From assembly GCA_003117195.1 (NCBI GenBank), contig BDSI01000020.1, positions 588,146 to 652,145 of the forward strand: 64,000 nucleotides of DNA, given 5' to 3'. The translations under genes and the position numbers were made by a program. Shown here one piece after another: positions 58,782 through 64,000 of this stretch. This stretch comes from Eudorina sp. 2006-703-Eu-15. Its lineage: Eukaryota > Chlorophyta > Chlorophyceae > Chlamydomonadales > Volvocaceae. The notes under the pieces are model-generated. The model had not been told where the DNA came from, did no database searches, and saw nothing but the letters and a program-made list of their open reading frames with translations. Position 1 is the stretch's first letter, and each line of letters begins with the position of its first letter.

Positions 58782-61700
58782 CTAGCCGCTGCCGCGACCA
58801 CCTTTCACTCCAACGCCGCCGCGACCATCACCGCCGCCTGCTCGGACCTCCCGCCACACCCAGAGCGGATTGGCCACCAAGCCCAGGCTGCGAATGAAGC
58901 TGGGCTCCAGCTGAGGCCGAAGCCCCACACCCTCATCCTCCCCATCTCCTGCCACCTGCCGCTCCGGGACAAACGACACGCGGCCCTCACCGCGCTCCCC
59001 GTCCCCCACGCCAGCCTCTCCCTTTCCACCCTGGAGCATCCACCCGGCCGAAGCACCAGCACCCGAACCACCGCGCACCGCACTGCAAGTGTCGTACACA
59101 GGTTCGCCCTCGTCCATGTCCGGGACGACCAGCCACTCCATACGCGACCTCGCCGCCGTGTCGTACGGCCAATCACACACGTACGGCATGGCCGACGTGA
59201 TTGCTGCGTTCACCGCGGCACCGGCCGTCGCCAGGCCCGCGGTCGCCTCCGCCTCCGCCTCCGCCGCAGCCAGCGATCCGGGCGCTGCTCCCTCCCCGCC
59301 CAAAGTGCTCCCGGGGGGCCGCCCCGCGGGAGCCCGGTGGCACAGCTGGCCATTGCACACCACCTTGGGGGGAGCGGGAGTGAAGGTCCCAGGGGGGCAG
59401 GGCCGAGCGTCAGGCGCTCAGACCGGCCGGGAGCAGCGCCCGAGGGGAAACCCCCGGGGGCCCACACGGGAACTTTGACAAGATGACAATGAAGCTGCGG
59501 CCGAGACTGCGACTGCGACTGCGACTGCGGTCTCAGCTTCGCATTCGCATAGGGCCCACATACTCGCAACCGCTCGAGAAGGGTTTTGAAGGGCTTCGGA
59601 CCCCTTGGCCCCATCCAGGGTCGGCTGGCTGACACGGCGGCGGCCGGCCCACTTGCGTCGGCCCATGGCGGGAGGGAGGCCCGCACAGCACAGCAGGCGG
59701 CGGCGAGCACAACGCCGGGTCAACGGGGACCGCCGGGTGGCGTCATGGCAACTCGAGAGGGTCTACCGGTGGGTTAAATAGAAAAACATCGAAACCCTAG
59801 AAAAACGAACCCGGGCATACTCAGAAACACGCAAAGTACTTTCTCGGCGAGGTACCTGCACGGCAGTGGAGCAACGGAGACTGCGCGACGGCGGCGCGGC
59901 GGCGCGGCGGCCGGGGGCAAAAGCAAGCCAAGTGCGGCAAGGACCCGACGCATCCCAGAAAACCCGATACGTTACCGACCTGTGTCAGACGGAAGGTGCA
60001 GCCGCGCAGCGAGCGTCGTCCCATCCAGGACATGGCGATGCACAGAGGGAAGGCGAGGCAGTGAGCGAGCTCGGCGGGAGGGCAGCAAGCACAACAAAAC
60101 AAAAAAGCGGTGCACCCACCTGCAGCTGCCGCTGGGCTGCGGAAGCTGCTCTGACGGGGATCGGAGCCGCCGTCGCCGCCACGGCCACCGCGACCGTCGT
60201 CGTCGCTGCTGCGGCCTCCGCGGCTCTGGTCCCCTCCTCCTCCTTCCCCTCCTCCTCCTCCTCCTCAGCCGCAGCAGCAGCCTCCTCGGCGGGCTGGGCG
60301 CGGGTCGCAGCGGACCGGGCGGAGGTCACCACGGTGGTCGCCACCAGGGCTTGCTCCGCCGCCAGATCCAGGATCCAGATCTGGTGCCGCCCGTCCATCA
60401 GGTACAGCCGGATGCCGTCAGGGGAGGAGCTCAGGCTGAGCAGTGGCAGGCGGCGGGCGGTCCGCAGCGCCGCTGTCAGGGACTGGAGGGGCGCAGGGGG
60501 GGCCCCAGGGGCAGCCCCCACCGGCCAGACGTCCGGACCCAGCGTTACCTGCGTGGTGTCGCGCCGTACATGCAGTACGACAATGGTGGTCGTCAGGGGT
60601 GTGGTCACGGCGCAGGTCAACACGCGTCTCACACGCTGAGGTGGAGGCGGAAGGGGCGGCCAGGTGCCGGTGAGCTGACGGGCTTAGGCACACACCCACA
60701 CCGAACTGGCTTACGGGGAGGGGAGGGTACAGGAAATGGGTTGACATATTCAAACTGGGGAGGGCAGGGGAGGGGGGCACTCCACACCCCCCGGGAGGGC
60801 CGGCCCCCGGACGGCCGCCGGCTCCCTGTCGGAGGCGCCACCAGGTGTGGTCCCACCCCCCCAACCAACCACCTCCCAACCCCCCACGCCAGGCTCGTTC
60901 CGGGCTTGTTCCTCACATCCACCCACTCACGCATATCCGCGGCCCTGCCCACAATCTGCCCCACTCACACACATCCGCGCACCTCCCCAATCCGTACAGC
61001 CCAGGCAAAAATCTCAGGAGCTCGAAACGGCGTTGCCTCCCCTCACCGCAAAGCACGGCCCCGCCCCCCCCCGGGTACCCTCAACCCTCCGTCCTGTATG
61101 CGCTCCTTCCCCCTCGCCCCCTGGAGTTAAGTGAACCCACCCTCCGGCCAGCCCTCCCAGGACCCACCCTCAGCTCCGCGAGCCGCACGCCTCGGTCCAG
61201 GTCCCACACCAGCAGGGGCGGCAGCGAGGGGCGCGGAGGGCTGGATCGGGGGCGGGAGGGGCCGGCCGCCGCCGCGTCACCCGCCCCACCCGCTTCTTCT
61301 TCCAGCCCGCCTGCCCCCCTCTGTGCAGTGACCAGGAGCCCCTCCTGGAGCGGGCTGAACACCGGTTGGATCTGAGGGGGGAGGGGGGAGGGGGGAGGGT
61401 GTGTGTGTATGTGTGCGCCGAGGGGAAAGGGTGGACACTTAGGCGACTCGGCGATGGGCCAGCTGTAAAGGTTGGTTCCGGGGCGAGTCGTTTCTTCCGC
61501 CCATCGGCTCAATCAGCCCGCACTGCCCTGCAGCACAACGTCCCCTGCCGCCATTACGCACACGAATTAAGAAGTTATTGCGCAGAATACTTTGGGATTG
61601 GGCGGATTTTCTTTTTATTATTAAGGATTATTAAGGATGTTACAGCGGACCCCGTGGGTCATCGGTGACAGCCCACGGCGGCAGCCGAGGCTTCCTCACC

Positions 61701-64000
61701 ATACACTGCCTAAACGAACTGGCGCCACCATGGCGCTCCGGACAGGCTCCACAAGTGCACCGAAACACACCCCGGATTTTCTTGCTAAGCACACATGCAC
61801 GAGGTGCGCTGCCCTATCGAACGAAGAACACCACACACACGCACACATGTAGACCCGCACCTCGTCCAGGGCCCGGCGGGGAGAGGGCTCCGCCGGGTGG
61901 ACAAGGCACGTGGCGAATGATCGTACACGAAGGTCGTACACGTGGTACCTGAGGGGGCAGGGCCGACACCCCGGCAGGATACGGACAGGGGGGAAGGGGG
62001 CAGGGGGTTAAGGGTTGTGAGGCCCGACCCCCCGAACCCCCGACCCCCAGATGGCCGTGACTGGTCTCCGCCCATGCAAAGTGCACCCGCTCTCCCACAC
62101 GCACGAACATGGGGAGCTCGTCGTCGGCGCACCCAGCCCGGTGGAGGAGCAGCAGCCAGGAAGGGCCGCCCTGACCGATTCCCGGGTCGGGCCCCCCTGT
62201 CCGCCGCGCCTGCTGCTCACCTGTCCGCCTGGGGGGTGCTGGTGGCCAGGATCAGCCAGCGGCCCTGGGGTGGGGTGTGTGGGGGGGTGGGGGGTGGGGT
62301 GGGGGCCGTGGGGGGGTGGGGGTGGGGGGGTTCCCCTTCCCTTGCTTTCAGGTCACTCTACGGTGACTCTGGCACTTAGCGGGCGGGTTCATACGTGCTG
62401 GGCATTTGCTTGCACGTAGCATGTCACGCGCTGTTGTCGCCTAATCCCCTGCCTGACCTCTGTGGGTCGCTTTTAGATACGTCAGTTTAGGCCAGCCAGT
62501 CGTCCGCGGGCTAGTTAGCAGCTCTTCCCTGGTCGCCCGCCATTCGCTACTGCGCATTCAGGCGCCACTACAGCAGCTCTCATATAAACCTTACGCAGTT
62601 CTACGTTGCTCTATATATTTACATCTACTTATATAACTACTGCGTCCTACTTCGACGGCGGCGTCGGTCAACCGGACAACTACTACGCAATCGGTGATTG
62701 TTTTCGCGATTTCGCTGTCTTTATTGACATTAAGGGGGATGGGGGGGGCCGCACATGGGAAATTGGTCGGCAACGATGGGGCGGGGCCAGGATCCACCAG
62801 GTCCCGCTTCATGGTTAGCAGGTAGGTAGGTAATGGGGTTGGGCCGTTGGGGCGGGGATTTCGCTCGTGTGAATGATGAGACTGATGAGTGATGACACGG
62901 TGGCGGGACCAGCAGCGGGGGCAGGGGCAGGGGCAGAGAGACGGTGTGCTGAGGGCAGGGAGGCGGCGCCCTGGAAGGAAAGGAAATGTGGATACTCCCG
63001 CCTGCCGCCATCCGACCATGACCGCCACCTGGTCACACACGCACGAAGCGTGTTGCCGTACGTACTTACGTCACACACGCACGAAGCGTGTTGCCGTACG
63101 TACTTACGTCAGGTGTGATGCGCAGCGCCCGTACGTACTGCATGCTGAGGTTGGCGGGGAAGCGCTGCTGGTCGGGACGCCCAGCACCCCACCTGCGGTG
63201 TGTGAGGGTGTGTGAGAGGGTGTGTTTCTTAAGCAGGCAGAACAGGAGTGCGTGACATGCGAGGGGCCGAGTGGCGCCCAACAGTTTGCCCGTATGCGCA
63301 TATAATACATCCATTGCCCGACCCATATAAAGAAATAGAAGGCTTGTGAGAGGGTGTGGGTTTGAGGCGGTGCGGCAACGCCAGCTCAAACAGCAGCAAC
63401 GGCAGCGGCGCGGGAACAGCAACTACAGCAACAATGGTCACAAGAAACAGCATCTATACGGCACTAGCACGCCGTACATGCACACGTGGGATGTACGGCA
63501 CCAAAGCGGGCAAAACACATGCCCAATACAAATCCCTTAATGACCCCTCTTGAACGAGTCTTCAGCCGCCATCCGGCCTTATCCCGCCCCGCCTCGCCCA
63601 TCGCAGCACCAGCTCAAACCGTGCTGCCGTACATGCGACCCACAGGTCCAGCACAGCGCGTCATTTCGTGCACCCACCACTGTGTACACACTAAGTCTCC
63701 GTACGCAATCACCTTACCTATCCTCCATTATGACGTCGTACACGTCGCCTGAATCCGCGTCGTACACCAGGAGCGCGTGGACCTGTCGGGTGCGTGGGCG
63801 CGGCGGCGCCGTCCGTACCATCGAGGAGGCCCGGGGGGGATGTATAGGAAATTGGTAAGAATTATTTATACCCTCGGGGGTTGGGTGGGGGGCCTGCCGC
63901 CACCGAAGGGAATCCACGCAAGCTCCATCTCGGTCCGAGTGTACGACAGCACGCCGCGGAAGTACCACGGCCGGAGGTCACGCGCCCTCGTCTCCCCAAC
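58782..64000 (-). CDS. WD40/beta-propeller-like protein, 5' end beyond the window
   Basis: Exons with matching phase: 64000(open)-63872, 63782-63718, 63192-63108, 62264-62221, about 62170-62030, 61371-61168, 60635-60120, 60069-59980 and 59363-58782, ending in TAG. Propeller-blade-like segments recur: VHALLVYDADSGDVYDVIMED, then ALRITPD joined across an intron to GRWLILATSTPQ, then GRRPVTAIWG, then LLVWDLDRGVRLAELR, then LSSSPDGIRLYLMDGRHQIW. An acidic and Ala-rich insert (about 60,180-60,300) and a Gly-rich C-terminus are probably disordered. WD40 proteins act as scaffolds; the specific role cannot be read here. The 62,030-62,170 exon edge is the least certain. The upstream part, likely with more blades, lies past position 64,000. 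Confidence 0.68.
61636..61790 (+). repeat. Dispersed repeat family A, fullest copy
   Basis: Begins GTTACAGCGGACCCC, then GTGGGTCATCGGTGACAGCC, and about 50 bp later GCGCCACCATGGCGC and CCGGACAGGCTCCACA. Related copies lie at 12,990-12,850 (inverted) and, for the first 35 bp, at 3,363. It is in an intron of the WD40-like gene, antisense to it. Confidence 0.65.
62269..62336 (+). repeat. G-run tract
   Basis: Nearly continuous G(4-7) runs separated by single T or short spacers, just upstream (minus-strand sense) of the exon ending at 62,264. The plus strand has strong G-quadruplex potential; the pre-mRNA of the WD40-like gene carries the C-rich complement next to its acceptor, where it serves as the polypyrimidine tract. 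Confidence 0.8.
63032..63107 (-). repeat. 38-bp tandem duplication carrying a splice donor
   Basis: Two perfect 38-bp copies (GTCACACACGCACGAAGCGT and following bases). In minus-strand sense each ends up with GAC|GTAAGTACGTACGG, so the donor of the exon 63,192-63,108 is present twice, 38 bp apart. Confidence 0.9.

Overview
The window looks like nuclear DNA of a green alga of the Chlamydomonas/Volvox (volvocine) type. The reasons are G/C-ending codons, many short phase-consistent GT-AG introns, long proline-rich extracellular-matrix-like coding stretches, and plant/algal-type gene families. The species cannot be named from the sequence. There are no operons, CRISPR arrays, rRNA genes or tRNA genes that I can see.

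Layout, left to right. 1-2.3 kb: no gene; copies of a short dispersed repeat. 2.3-4.6 kb (minus): a complete nine-exon NSE4 gene, the kleisin of the SMC5/6 complex. 5.0-8.4 kb (minus): an F-box-like protein of unknown specificity. 9.0-17.8 kb (minus): a NAP1/HEM (NCKAP1-type) gene, a core subunit of the SCAR/WAVE actin-regulating complex. 19.3-20.9 kb (plus): an unrecognised two-exon acidic protein, divergent from NAP1. 21-24.4 kb: intergenic, with one WD40-like fragment. 24.4-43.9 kb (plus), possibly to about 46 kb: one very large gene for a single-pass membrane protein. 46-53.9 kb: no recognisable gene. 53.9-57.8 kb (minus): a bHLH-ACT transcription factor. 58.8-64.0 kb (minus): the 3' part of a WD40/beta-propeller-like gene that runs off the window.

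The centrepiece is the gene at 24.4-43.9 kb. By joining exons with matching intron phase I obtain: a signal peptide exon; a roughly 900-codon poly-Ser/poly-Pro exon; a Cys-containing ectodomain ending in a C-type-lectin-like module; a short Pro linker; about 80 leucine-rich repeats of the form LPxxW/Y; another Pro-rich stalk; one transmembrane helix; and an intracellular tail. The LRR part is made of alternating long (about 1,015 nt) and short (113 nt) exons. Four of the long exons are near copies of each other, so the receptor has grown by recent in-frame tandem duplication inside the gene. I do not recognise this architecture as a described family. It is the best candidate here for an undescribed surface recognition or matrix-sensing protein; that function is inference.

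Other non-genic signals: a 237-bp hAT-like MITE with perfect 16-bp terminal inverted repeats and an exact 8-bp target duplication in one LRR intron; two dispersed repeat families; and several local tandem duplications, one of which duplicates a splice donor. Gene models rest on reading-frame and splice-phase consistency plus family recognition from memory; no search was run.
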